A DNA stretch of 24,981 nucleotides. It comes from a virus. The DNA lies in the IMG/VR virus record IMGVR_UViG_3300024979_000019, positions 1 to 24,981 of that record; one strand, written 5' to 3'. Made by a program: the position numbers and the translations under genes. The notes under the pieces are model-generated. The model was not told where the DNA came from. It saw nothing but the letters and a program-made list of their open reading frames with translations, and did no database searches. Below are positions 6,790 through 14,024 of the stretch, in pieces. The first letter of the stretch is position 1; every line of letters starts with the position of its first letter.

Positions 6790-6818
6790 ATTATATCGAA
6801 AGCTGCAAGCCCAGGCAA
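6790..6818 (-). promoter_or_regulatory. Leftward sigma70-like promoter
   Basis: On the minus strand: -35 TTGCCT (6818-6813), 17-base spacer, perfect -10 TATAAT (6795-6790). It drives the minus-strand operon starting at 6746. With the rightward promoter it forms the divergent control region 6747-7058, which contains no gene and is otherwise very AT-rich sequence. Confidence 0.65.
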
Positions 6819-6938
6819 GCAAATAATTAATTATTTTCACCTTATCCGCTTATATAATTTTATTCCTTATATATACGACTAGTGCAATTTTAATATAACA
6901 TCGTTTAATTAAATAAATCTGGAAATAGAGAAATTAAA

Positions 6939-6966
6939 TTGACAAAATGTGAAAAAAGCTTAAAAT
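6939..6966 (+). promoter_or_regulatory. Rightward sigma70-like promoter
   Basis: Perfect -35 TTGACA (6939-6944), 16-base spacer, -10 TAAAAT (6961-6966), followed by an 85-base leader to the ATG at 7059. A second, weaker possibility is TTGTCA (6996-7001) with TATAAG (7017-7022) at only 15 bases. These likely use the host sigma70 polymerase, as no phage RNA polymerase is seen in the window. Confidence 0.7.
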
Positions 6967-7008
6967 GGCCGCTCGAAACAAAAAAAGTTTTAAAATTGTC
7001 AAAAATAT

Positions 7009-7026
7009 TTAACTTATATAAGTTAA
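7009..7026. promoter_or_regulatory. 18-bp perfect palindrome, operator candidate
   Basis: TTAACTTATATAAGTTAA is its own reverse complement. It lies between the strong rightward promoter and the first gene, overlapping the -10 of the weaker second promoter candidate. A dimeric regulator could bind here. In RNA it could form only a hairpin without a proper loop, so a DNA role is more likely. Confidence 0.5.
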
Positions 7027-7058
7027 GTTATAGTAAATAAACAAATAGAGGAAAGTAT

Positions 7059-7361
7059 ATGCTTGCATTAATGGCTAATATAGAAGATACCCAATTTAAT
7101 GCTTTAAGAGGAGAGAATACATGGAAAATAACACAATGTTGTCCACGTACTGGAAAAGTACTAACAATAGAAGCTACTGATGAAGAATTTGCGGCTACTT
7201 TAGCTTTAATGATAGGAAGAGATAGTTTAGAAGGAAGTGATAACCTTTATCCGATTGCAGAAAGTTTAGTGAAAAAACAAATAAAAGCTATTAAAGGCTG
7301 TTCTGATATTACAAGTACAGAAGAGCAAGAATTTATTAATTCATTTAGGATGATCCCATAA
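7059..7361 (+). CDS. Hypothetical protein, 100 aa, first gene of the rightward operon
   Basis: The ATG at 7059 has GAGG 7 bases upstream; an internal ATG five codons later lacks a site. I do not recognise the protein. It has a compact N-terminal part with a Cys-Cys pair (ITQCCPRTGK), a Thr/Glu-rich strand (LTIEATDEEFAATLALMIGR) and a C-terminal helical, acidic tail. As the first product of the rightward operon, it may act on host takeover, but that is inference from position only. Confidence 0.7.
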   Translation: MLALMANIEDTQFNALRGENTWKITQCCPRTGKVLTIEATDEEFAATLALMIGRDSLEGSDNLYPIAESLVKKQIKAIKGCSDITSTEEQEFINSFRMIP

Positions 7362-7370
7362 ACGATAGTA

Positions 7371-7399
7371 TTTAGGCTACTTTAGGCTACTTTAGTAGC
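7371..7399 (+). repeat. 10-bp tandem repeat with hairpin
   Basis: TTTAGGCTAC occurs twice in tandem (7371-7380, 7381-7390), then a partial third unit. The second unit and following bases form a hairpin GCTAC-TTTA-GTAGC (7386-7399). It is not followed by a T run, so it is not a normal terminator. It may be an mRNA processing or stability element between the first two genes. Confidence 0.6.
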
Positions 7400-7424
7400 T
7401 AGTTCTAAAATCTAGGAGATTAAA

Positions 7425-7742
7425 ATGAGAAAAACAAATACAAAGTTAGTTGATGAACTTTTAAAACAACATCAAGAAACTGTTATAGTTATGGCTGGCT
7501 GGATAAAGGTTAAAGAAACATTATCTTTAGAGAATATCCAACCTTGGTTACAAGAAACATCTATTGACACTATTATAGGAAGAATAGAAGGTCATACAGC
7601 GATGTTAGAGAATGTTTTACATCAACAAAACTGTTATAGAGGTTTTAACTATATAGACTCTAAAGGAAACTGGTTAATTCTTAATGGGATGAAACTTCAA
7701 GACCATCCAGAGTATAGAGAATATCTTAGAAGATATTATTAA
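7425..7742 (+). CDS. Hypothetical protein, 105 aa
   Basis: The ATG is preceded by TAGGAG at good spacing. I do not recognise the protein. It is mostly helical in the first 65 residues (KLVDELLKQHQETVIVMAGW, then DTIIGRIEGHTAMLENVL) and ends with an aromatic, charged tail (DHPEYREYLRRYY). Cytosolic, no membrane segment. It lies between two other small unknown genes of the early rightward operon. Confidence 0.7.
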   Translation: MRKTNTKLVDELLKQHQETVIVMAGWIKVKETLSLENIQPWLQETSIDTIIGRIEGHTAMLENVLHQQNCYRGFNYIDSKGNWLILNGMKLQDHPEYREYLRRYY

Positions 7743-7752
7743 GGAGAGAGAT

Positions 7753-7983
7753 ATGCAAAAAGTCTATTTAAACTCTATCAAAACACGTTGGTGTAATATT
7801 AATGATGTAGGAGACAGAGACAAGATACATCTTTACACAGAATCAGGTAAACTTATTACAAGGACTGCACAATATTGGGAAGAGTTCACTTCACTTGTGA
7901 CAGGTGAGAAGTACATCAAGTGCAAGATTACTTACCGTGGAAAAACTTATTTTGTTGCAAAGGATACTATTTTAGATGACTGA
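7753..7983 (+). CDS. Hypothetical protein, 76 aa
   Basis: The ATG follows AAGGAGAG. It appears to be a small beta-rich protein (KIHLYTESGKLITRTAQYW, then KCKITYRGKTYFVAKDTILDD). No known motif. Its last 12 residues are mimicked by the short ORF immediately downstream (7976-8041), which ends TILED instead of TILDD, suggesting a former tandem paralogue. Confidence 0.7.
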   Translation: MQKVYLNSIKTRWCNINDVGDRDKIHLYTESGKLITRTAQYWEEFTSLVTGEKYIKCKITYRGKTYFVAKDTILDD

Positions 7984-8041
7984 TATTACACAAGAAGGAA
8001 AGATTATGTTTGTATTTGAAAATACAATCTTGGAGGATTAA
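7976..8041 (+). pseudogene. Remnant of a duplicated gene tail (11-21 aa ORF)
   Basis: A tiny ORF ends FVFENTILED, closely paralleling FVAKDTILDD at the end of the preceding 76-aa gene; the underlying bases also align. The ATG at 8006 has AAGGA 7 bases upstream and the ATG at 7976 overlaps the upstream stop. The ORF stop overlaps the start of the next gene. Most likely it is the leftover 3' end of a second copy, now serving at most as a spacer or coupling peptide. Confidence 0.4.
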
Positions 8042-8223
8042 TGAAACCTTATGGCTTACCTAGATATCCTGGATTTGAAAATGGTTATATGGATAAGGAA
8101 GAATGTTTAAAACGTGGAGCAAAATCATGTTGTATGAAGATGCAGTCTAAGACTAGACAGTCTGCGAGACGGTATCATAAAAAAAGTTATAGGCAACACC
8201 TTAAAGTAGAATTGGAGATTTAG
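8041..8223 (+). CDS. Small basic phage protein, 60 aa
   Basis: It begins MKPYGLPRYPGFENG and becomes strongly basic (KRGAKSCCMKMQSKTRQSARRYHKKSYR). The opening MKPYGLPR and the Lys/Arg-rich tail match a small uncharacterised phage family (remembered). The basic tail suggests nucleic-acid contact. TTGGAGGA lies directly before the ATG. The stop is followed two bases later by the next ATG. Confidence 0.75.
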   Translation: MKPYGLPRYPGFENGYMDKEECLKRGAKSCCMKMQSKTRQSARRYHKKSYRQHLKVELEI

Positions 8224-8224
8224 T

Positions 8225-8590
8225 ATGGGCTTAGATATGTTTGCACACAAAGTAAAGAAAAGTAAGCTTGCGATAAAAGAAATAGTAGAACTTGCCTACT
8301 GGAGAAAAGAAAATGCTTTGCATGGGTGGATGGAGAGGTTATATAAAGAAAAAGGAGGAACTGATGAATTTAATTGTATCCCTCTTGAATTATCTATAGA
8401 TGATCTTTTCAGACTCCTAGACGATACTAAGAAAAGAAATTATGAGGGAGTACCTGGATTCTTTTTTGGGGATACAAAGTATAACGCTGAGCGTTGGAGA
8501 GAATTAGAAGATTCAGTTTTTAATTTTGTCTTTAAGAGTGTTAAAGCTATCTCTGAAGGGTATATTATAGAATATTCTTGTTGGTATTAG
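8225..8590 (+). CDS. Conserved phage protein, 121 aa (MGLDMFA family)
   Basis: Function is unknown but the family is recognisable: MGLDMFAHKVK, AYWRKENALHGWMERLY, FNCIPLELSIDDL, GFFFGDTKY and a C-terminal EYSCWY are its conserved blocks, common across phages. The repeated Trp, Tyr, His residues and compact size suggest a small folded enzyme or binding domain. GGAG lies 7 bases upstream of ATG. It directly precedes the Dda-like helicase gene. Confidence 0.85.
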   Translation: MGLDMFAHKVKKSKLAIKEIVELAYWRKENALHGWMERLYKEKGGTDEFNCIPLELSIDDLFRLLDDTKKRNYEGVPGFFFGDTKYNAERWRELEDSVFNFVFKSVKAISEGYIIEYSCWY

Positions 8591-8593
8591 TAA

Positions 8594-9895
8594 GTGCTTG
8601 CACAAGATCAACTCCGTGCAGTACAAGAGATAAAACAATGGTATAGAGGAAATAAAGCTTTCCATATACTTAATGGCGCAGCAGGAGTAGGGAAGAGTTT
8701 CGTAGTAGACTCAATCCTTGAGGAACTCCCTAAAGATAAAGTAGTTCTGCTTGCACCTACACACAAGGCATTGCGCCAATTAAAGGAGAAATGTCATCAT
8801 CCCTATGAGTTTCGCACTGTAGCAAATGCTCTTGGTATCCGTCCAATAGATGAAGGTAAAGACCTTAAGTTTGAACAAATATCTTTACCTTCTTTCTGGG
8901 AAACTATAGACTTTGTTGTATGCGATGAGAGCGGAATGATAGATGATAGTCATATAGACATATTTAAAACACTTGGCGTTAAGATTCTCTACGTTGGGCA
9001 TAAGAGTCAGCTTCCACCGATACGAGAGAATCGTAGTATATTCGATAAATGTATCTCTCCAGTGTTCGAGAAAGGTTATGATGAAAGTCATCTATGGATA
9101 CCGAAGAGGAATATAGGAGAGTTATGGGAGTTTTGTAACTTGCTGGAGCAACGTATATATGATGATAGTGTAAAAGTACCAACTACGTTTGATCTATCTC
9201 AACGAGACTTTAATGATTTCTTTAGCTCAACGGAGAGTAGAGAGGATTTTCTCTCAGGTAATCTTAAAGTAGCTCTTTGGACAAATGAAGGTCTTGATAA
9301 AGTAAATCTAAAGGTTAGGAAACTTCTTTGGGGAAACGAAGCAAAGTTTAAGTATCTTCCAGGAGATCGAGTTATTTTGACAAATAACATAATCTCACTT
9401 AACTTTCTTGAATATCTCACAGATACTTTGATTCTTAGAGCAGTTAAAGACGCAGTTGATGTTTATAACTCTACAGATGGTGTTGTAGAAGATGTTAGTG
9501 AAGTTACAATAAGACTTAATAAAGCCTTAGTCTTTCAATGCTACAAGCTTAAGCTTAAGACTTTTGAAGGAACTACGTTTGTTTATGAACTTGTCTACAA
9601 GCATGACTATAAGAGGATAGCAGACTACTACGAACATAAAGCTTGGGGAATGAGTTCTAAACAATCTAAAGATAAAGCATATAAAGAAAGAGCATTACTT
9701 CTTAAGTTCTTTGCACAGGTAAAACACTTTTACGGAAGTACATGTCATAGACTTCAGGGAAGTAGTATTGAAAAGGTTCTTGTTATAGGAAGTGATGTGA
9801 ATAAGAATAGTAATAGAGTTGAGAGGGCAAAGTGTATGTATGTCGGAGCTAGTAGAGCGAGTAAAGAATTAATGGTTTATAGGGGATTGATATGA
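8594..9895 (+). CDS. SF1B helicase, Dda/RecD2-like
   Basis: The protein (433 aa) has Walker A GAAGVGKS (28-35), motif Ia LLAPTHKAL, Walker B CDES (about 110-113), motif III GHKSQLPP (135-142), motif V TCHRLQGSSIEKVLV near the C terminus and motif VI CMYVGASRA. This is the T4 Dda type, a 5'-3' helicase that helps start replication and remove proteins from DNA. Motif III has GH where most members have GD. The start is a GTG with no clear ribosome binding site, 3 bases after the previous stop, so coupling is likely. The stop overlaps the RNA ligase ATG. Confidence 0.92.
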   Translation: MLAQDQLRAVQEIKQWYRGNKAFHILNGAAGVGKSFVVDSILEELPKDKVVLLAPTHKALRQLKEKCHHPYEFRTVANALGIRPIDEGKDLKFEQISLPSFWETIDFVVCDESGMIDDSHIDIFKTLGVKILYVGHKSQLPPIRENRSIFDKCISPVFEKGYDESHLWIPKRNIGELWEFCNLLEQRIYDDSVKVPTTFDLSQRDFNDFFSSTESREDFLSGNLKVALWTNEGLDKVNLKVRKLLWGNEAKFKYLPGDRVILTNNIISLNFLEYLTDTLILRAVKDAVDVYNSTDGVVEDVSEVTIRLNKALVFQCYKLKLKTFEGTTFVYELVYKHDYKRIADYYEHKAWGMSSKQSKDKAYKERALLLKFFAQVKHFYGSTCHRLQGSSIEKVLVIGSDVNKNSNRVERAKCMYVGASRASKELMVYRGLI

Positions 9896-10515
9896 AAAAA
9901 ATAACTACATTATTTAAGATAGTTTACAAGGAGAAGGGGGTAAAAGGAGTTATTACAACAGACGTACGCCCAGAAAACTCTTGGGTTTATACTGATAAAG
10001 GTGTAAAAGCTACTAGAAAATTTGATGGAACTGCTGTAGCATTTATAAACGGAATTATGCATAAAAGATATGATGTAAAACCTACGAAGGAAGCTTATAA
10101 AAAACACCTAGAAGGGACACCTTGGGAGGTAGCCGAGTTTAAAGAAGTTCCTGTAGATGCTATTGCTTGTCAAGAACCTGATAGGATAACAGGACATTGG
10201 CCTCATTGGGTAAGATGCGATTATTCTAAAAAAGAAGACAAATACTTCTTTGAAGGATTCATATCTACTTTAGAAACGTTAGAAGATGGAACTTATGAAC
10301 TGTGTGGAGAAAAGATAGGTAATAATCCAGAAAAACTTCAAGGGCATATGCTTATAAAACATGGAAGTATTCTATGTAATCTAAATTCCTATGTCTACGA
10401 TGATATAAGAGACTACCTTAAAGCAGAAGATATAGAAGGTATTGTTTTTCATCATCCTGACGGCAGAATGTGCAAGATTCGTAAAAGTGATTTTGGATTT
10501 AAGAGAGACTTCTAA
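9892..10515 (+). CDS. RNA ligase (DUF5565/Rnl-like nucleotidyltransferase)
   Basis: The 207-aa protein has the covalent nucleotidyltransferase motifs: motif I KFDG (Lys 43), a central GTYELCGEKIGNNPE segment (motif IIIa-like), motif IV EGIVFHHP and motif V CKIRKSDFG. The absence of an OB-fold domain and the IGNNPE segment point to the RNA ligase group often annotated DUF5565 in phages, rather than DNA ligase. It would seal RNA ends using ATP, for instance tRNAs cut by host anticodon nucleases; no polynucleotide kinase is seen here. AGGGGA precedes the ATG, which overlaps the helicase stop. Confidence 0.85.
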   Translation: MKKITTLFKIVYKEKGVKGVITTDVRPENSWVYTDKGVKATRKFDGTAVAFINGIMHKRYDVKPTKEAYKKHLEGTPWEVAEFKEVPVDAIACQEPDRITGHWPHWVRCDYSKKEDKYFFEGFISTLETLEDGTYELCGEKIGNNPEKLQGHMLIKHGSILCNLNSYVYDDIRDYLKAEDIEGIVFHHPDGRMCKIRKSDFGFKRDF

Positions 10516-10925
10516 TGGCTTTCACTCCACCAACATCAATGACTCTTCCAGAGTCTACTGAACCATCAAAATACTCTTCAGGATACACTCCAGAAGAAGA
10601 AGATAGGATTAAAAGAGAGAAAGCTCTTCTTGATCAACGAGATTTAACACTTTTTCCAGTAACACTAGAGGAATTTAAAGCTATAGTAGCTCCGTGGTTT
10701 CGTATAAATCGAACAGAAGAGTTTATCCTTCATCCTGAGAAAGTAAAGAAAGAAAGAGTACCTAAAGTTCCAAAGGAAAAAGTAGTTAAAGAAAAGCTTC
10801 CGAAAGAAAAGAAATTGACTAAAGATCAAGTACAAGCAAAACTTCAAGAGATTATAATGAAGAAAGCTTTTGGGAAGGAAGTAAGTGAAGAAGAAGAAAG
10901 TTTTTATAATACTCAATATAAGTAG
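10515..10925 (+). CDS. Hypothetical protein with Lys/Pro/Glu-rich repeats, 136 aa
   Basis: I do not recognise it. The N terminus is Pro/Ser/Thr rich and likely disordered, followed by a short folded part (TLEEFKAIVAPWFRIN). A low-complexity stretch with repeating K-V-P-K-E-K units (about residues 76-102) precedes a C-terminal helix. Such basic spacers can bind nucleic acid. The ATG overlaps the ligase stop (TAATG), so it is translationally coupled. Cytosolic. Confidence 0.65.
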   Translation: MAFTPPTSMTLPESTEPSKYSSGYTPEEEDRIKREKALLDQRDLTLFPVTLEEFKAIVAPWFRINRTEEFILHPEKVKKERVPKVPKEKVVKEKLPKEKKLTKDQVQAKLQEIIMKKAFGKEVSEEEESFYNTQYK

Positions 10926-10935
10926 GAGAATGGTT

Positions 10936-11028
10936 ATGGCAGCAGAAGATTATGATTTCACTGATGGGAGTAACTGGGAAGAGGAAGAAGAACAAGGGCG
11001 AGAAGAAGATTGGAACGATTATGAATAA
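10936..11028 (+). CDS. Highly acidic 30-aa peptide
   Basis: The ATG at 10936 sits 7 bases after AGGAG; the ATG at 10930 is too close. The product, starting MAAEDYDFTDGSNWEEEEEQ, has about 13 acidic residues out of 30 and three basic ones at most. It overlaps the nuclease start at 11021 by 8 bases. It could be a DNA mimic or a tail-like interaction peptide for the neighbouring recombination proteins (inference only). Confidence 0.55.
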   Translation: MAAEDYDFTDGSNWEEEEEQGREEDWNDYE

Positions 11029-12040
11029 CCTACCAACTCTCTTCCCAACCCACATAAGCGCCTCTATGCTTGATGACTTAAAATGTCCTATGTTCTTCTT
11101 CCGTAGAAACATTCAACATCTAAAGTCCTCAGCTAAGAACCCTGACCTTATAGCCGGAGGTCATATAGCCAAAGGATGTGAGACAGTACGAAACGCTTTC
11201 TTCACAGAAGGTTTGTCAGAGACAGAGGCAATTGAATTAGGTATTGAGTATATACTCGAAGCAGAAGATACAGGAGACTCTACAAAATCTAATGAAAACA
11301 TTGCCTTCTGTCTACGACAGTATTTTAAAAAGTTTCGTTTAAGTGAAACATTCCCTGCTTGTGCTTTATCTGATGGAACACATGCAGTAGAATATAAATT
11401 CCAGTTTGATCTTGGTATTCCACATCCAGACCTTGAAGGTGTAAACCTACAGTTTACAGGAAAACTAGATTATCTTTGTGAAGACGTAACACTACGTTCT
11501 ACGAAACGATATGTTCTTGACGAAAAGACTTGTAAGAGTGTCTTTCGTGTCGGAGGTAGTAAAACTATAGACTATCAAAAAGAACTTGCACAATATAAAA
11601 CATCTACGCAATTGATTGCGTATCATTGGGCAGCAAGGAAACTAGGAGTTTCTACTGAGAGTTCTCTAATTCGTAGAATACCAATAATGTCTACGTTTGA
11701 AGAAAGCTTCGAACTTGAAGTTCCTATAACACAATGGCAAATAAATACATGGGAGAAAGGTCTTTATAAGACTCTGGTTTCTCTAGTAGAAGACTACAAG
11801 TCTTATAAACGTACTATCGTTGGAACTAAACGATCTGTTGGAGAAATCTTTCCTATGGCAGGCACTGGCACGGCTTGTATGAACTATTCTCGTCCTTGTA
11901 TGTACCAAGAAGGGTGTCTTTCTGAAGATGGAGAAGTTTTGCTTAGTGAGAAATATATGCAGAAAGTCTATGATAGAAAGAATCATATAGAAGTGTCTTT
12001 ACAAGATTATATGAAAACAATAGGAGATAAGAATGGCTGA
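11021..12040 (+). CDS. PD-(D/E)XK nuclease, Cas4/RecB-like, with four-cysteine Fe-S signature
   Basis: An in-frame ATG at 10952 would add 23 basic residues inside the acidic ORF; the ATG at 11021 gives a normal N terminus (339 aa). HISASMLDDLKCPMFFFRR is the typical start of Cas4/AddB-like nucleases. Catalytic residues appear as E124, GKLD (Asp 150) and LDEKT (Asp 167, Lys 169). Cys 21 plus Cys 286, 293 and 299 form the one-plus-three arrangement that binds a 4Fe-4S cluster in Cas4 and AddB. It probably resects DNA ends to feed the Sak4-like annealing or recombinase ATPase encoded directly downstream with an 8-base overlap. Confidence 0.88.
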   Translation: MNNLPTLFPTHISASMLDDLKCPMFFFRRNIQHLKSSAKNPDLIAGGHIAKGCETVRNAFFTEGLSETEAIELGIEYILEAEDTGDSTKSNENIAFCLRQYFKKFRLSETFPACALSDGTHAVEYKFQFDLGIPHPDLEGVNLQFTGKLDYLCEDVTLRSTKRYVLDEKTCKSVFRVGGSKTIDYQKELAQYKTSTQLIAYHWAARKLGVSTESSLIRRIPIMSTFEESFELEVPITQWQINTWEKGLYKTLVSLVEDYKSYKRTIVGTKRSVGEIFPMAGTGTACMNYSRPCMYQEGCLSEDGEVLLSEKYMQKVYDRKNHIEVSLQDYMKTIGDKNG

Positions 12041-12968
12041 AGCTAATATACCAATCTTAAACAATGACTTCCATAGAGAAAGTGATAAAGTATTACTTTT
12101 TGGTAAAAATTCTGTAGGAAAGTCTTTCTGTATTGCAAGTTTGTTTAAACCTGCTAAAGAGAATGATAGCGATTATATTAAAGAACTTCTAGCGAATAGA
12201 AGAGTCATTTATGTAATGACTGAAAGAAACGCTGTCAGTGGGTTAAAACGTGGCTTAGAGTATTACAATATAACTATAGAGGAAGGACAACTTCTATATG
12301 TATTTCCTAAGCGTAAAGAAAAGACTTTCTCAAATATGCGAAGAGCTGTCAGTGCTTTTCAAAAAGAAAGTAAAACCGTGGCACTGTCAGGTAAAAAAGA
12401 TGTTACAGCAGGTAAAGAAAACTACAGTTATTTTGATGAAATCTTTAAATGTATGGAAGATTTTAAAGGTATCGATTATGCTACAGGTAAAGAAGTTTCT
12501 CTTGGTAATATAGGTGATTTAGATATATCCGATATTCTTGTTGTGGATGGATTATCTCCTATCTATACTGAAGTATGGAAGGTTACTCAAGGAGATAAAA
12601 TAGCTATAAGTCAAAATGATTTTATGCCAGCGCAATACTTAATGAACGACATTATGCAGAATCTTGGTTCTATTGAAGCTAATGTAATTCTAATGGCACA
12701 TTCAAGAGATTTAACAGATAAGGAGAGTAATCTAATAGAAACAGTAGTAAATACTGGAGTAGGTCAAAGTACTTATTCAACTCTTATGGGTTGTTTTACA
12801 GAAATTGTCCACTGCTATCGGTTTGGCACTTCTTATAAATGGGAGTGTGAAAAGCCTAAAGTAGCTTGTACTTCTAGGAAATTACCTAAAGAAACGGGAT
12901 TAACTCCAGACTTTAGTTTGTATAATCTTTTTGGGAACGTAGGAACTTATCAGGAGAAGAAGAAATGA
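12033..12968 (+). CDS. Sak4-like RecA-fold ATPase
   Basis: The 311-aa protein has Walker A GKNSVGKS (24-31), Walker B ILVVDG (168-173) and a following NVILMAHSRD sensor strand. This is the short RecA-like core of phage Sak4/AAA_24 ATPases, which promote single-strand annealing with an SSB. GGAG precedes the ATG, which overlaps the nuclease stop. Position between nuclease, possible SSB and DNA polymerase supports a recombination-dependent replication role. A generic RecA-fold ATPase is the alternative. Confidence 0.8.
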   Translation: MAEANIPILNNDFHRESDKVLLFGKNSVGKSFCIASLFKPAKENDSDYIKELLANRRVIYVMTERNAVSGLKRGLEYYNITIEEGQLLYVFPKRKEKTFSNMRRAVSAFQKESKTVALSGKKDVTAGKENYSYFDEIFKCMEDFKGIDYATGKEVSLGNIGDLDISDILVVDGLSPIYTEVWKVTQGDKIAISQNDFMPAQYLMNDIMQNLGSIEANVILMAHSRDLTDKESNLIETVVNTGVGQSTYSTLMGCFTEIVHCYRFGTSYKWECEKPKVACTSRKLPKETGLTPDFSLYNLFGNVGTYQEKKK

Positions 12969-12975
12969 AATCCCT

Positions 12976-12993
12976 ATAAGGCCGATACCTTAT
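12976..12993 (+). other. Hairpin ATAAGG-CCGATA-CCTTAT in intergenic leader
   Basis: A perfect 6-bp stem with a 6-base loop lies just after the Sak4-like gene. There is no T run, so it is unlikely to terminate transcription. The remaining 12994-13080 shows no gene. It may be an mRNA processing or stability element ahead of the possible SSB gene, which would favour independent dosing of that protein. Confidence 0.4.
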
Positions 12994-13080
12994 CGTAAAG
13001 CTATCAGTACGACAATCTGATTCTGTAAGAGTAAGCAGAAAACTAAATATATTAAATTAACTAAATAAGAGAATACACAA

Positions 13081-13842
13081 ATGGCAAGAAATAAAGAAAC
13101 TACAGAAAATACTTCAACAGAAACTTCAGGCAAACCAAAAAGACGTTTTGGTGTAAGTACGGCAAATATACCTACTTCAGTTCCTACCATTAAGGACGGT
13201 ATATATGTTGGTAATATTAAAAATCTCAAAGCCGATGCGGCTGATAAGATGATGGCAGGTTGGTTTGAAGTAGAAGACCTTCAACTTTTCGATGTGATCG
13301 AGATTATCACAGGTAAGAAAGATGCAAGAGTTCATACCGGTGAATACAAGATTGTAGGTGCAATTACTTATATGGTAGAACTACAAAATGTTCCTGGAAC
13401 ACAAGAACTCCCAATGGATACTATGACTATTTTTGGAGGACGACTTGATATACACTTTGCAAAAGACAATGAAGGTAACTGGGGCTTGGATAATTCTGTT
13501 AACGACTATGGTATTGTTAATAGAACAATGGTAGCATTTTATAAAGCTGTCGGTTTAACCGATGATGAAGTCAATGAGATTGCAGAAGCAACACCGTTTG
13601 ATGAAGATCAAGAGTTTACTATTCCTGAACGTCTCGCAAATGTACCAGGTGTAGAAGATATGCTTGCAGCTTGTTTATACTATAAAACATTCTTCTCACT
13701 TATCTGTGAGCATGTGAATGGGAAAGAAGTGAAAGTCAATGTATTGAGAAGGAACAAACGTAACGAACCTAATGAGTTTGAGAACGCAATCAATACAGGA
13801 AACTTTGGTAGTTCTTGTGGATTATTACCTGTAGGAGAATAA
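13081..13842 (+). CDS. Putative single-stranded DNA-binding protein, 253 aa
   Basis: The N terminus is polar and disordered (residues 1-20). A beta-rich central domain follows (GIYVGNIKNLKAD, GWFEVEDLQLFDVIEIITG, TGEYKIVGAITYMVEL, TMTIFGGRLDIHFA), and the last part contains an acidic DEDQEF and a conserved-looking region near FFSLICEHVNGKEVKVNVLRR. No OB-fold signature can be proven by eye. The call rests mostly on beta-rich composition and location between a Sak4-like ATPase and DNA polymerase, where phages usually encode SSB. The ATG has only a weak AAGAG upstream. Confidence 0.45.
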   Translation: MARNKETTENTSTETSGKPKRRFGVSTANIPTSVPTIKDGIYVGNIKNLKADAADKMMAGWFEVEDLQLFDVIEIITGKKDARVHTGEYKIVGAITYMVELQNVPGTQELPMDTMTIFGGRLDIHFAKDNEGNWGLDNSVNDYGIVNRTMVAFYKAVGLTDDEVNEIAEATPFDEDQEFTIPERLANVPGVEDMLAACLYYKTFFSLICEHVNGKEVKVNVLRRNKRNEPNEFENAINTGNFGSSCGLLPVGE

Positions 13843-13881
13843 GTTTACTTGGACAAGGATGTCCTTCCTTGAGGAGAATCT

Positions 13882-13997
13882 ATGCTTGAAAGAATAGTAC
13901 CAAAAAGACAAAAGGATATTTTAATTATCAATGATGTCCCTGTACGAAAAGAGTATCAATTGACATTGAAACTTTCTTTATTCCCACAATAGAATGA
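13882..13997 (+). pseudogene. Relic of a second DNA polymerase 5' end
   Basis: With a strong GAGGAG before its ATG, a 36-aa ORF encodes MLERIVPKRQKDILIINDVPV. This aligns with the start of the extant polymerase (MINRIIPKRQKDVMIINDVPV) at about 16 of 21 residues. Straight after codon 24 the DNA shifts frame and encodes SIDIETFFIPTIE, matching exonuclease motif I at residue 282 of the extant protein. So about 258 codons were deleted. The copy has diverged too far to be a recent tandem duplicate; it is better seen as the residue of a homologous polymerase replaced by the methyltransferase-polymerase segment. Confidence 0.8.
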
Positions 13998-14024
13998 AAA
14001 TCTAAAATTAATTTAAGGTAACTT

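Noticed and set aside
10952-11020. Extended nuclease start at 10952
   Set aside because: It would lie within the acidic ORF, adds an atypical basic tail and lacks a proper ribosome binding site; the ATG at 11021 fits the family start.
10665-11112. Minus-strand ORFs rich in Phe, Leu and Ser opposite the nuclease and Lys-rich genes
   Set aside because: Their composition is what the complement of Lys/Glu-rich coding sequence gives; no ribosome binding sites and they conflict with clear plus-strand genes.
12976-12993. Rho-independent terminator after the Sak4-like gene
   Set aside because: The hairpin has no following T run and a short, AT-rich stem.
13850-13875. Hairpin with GGACA/TGTCC after the SSB-like gene as terminator
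   Set aside because: Short stem and no T run follow.
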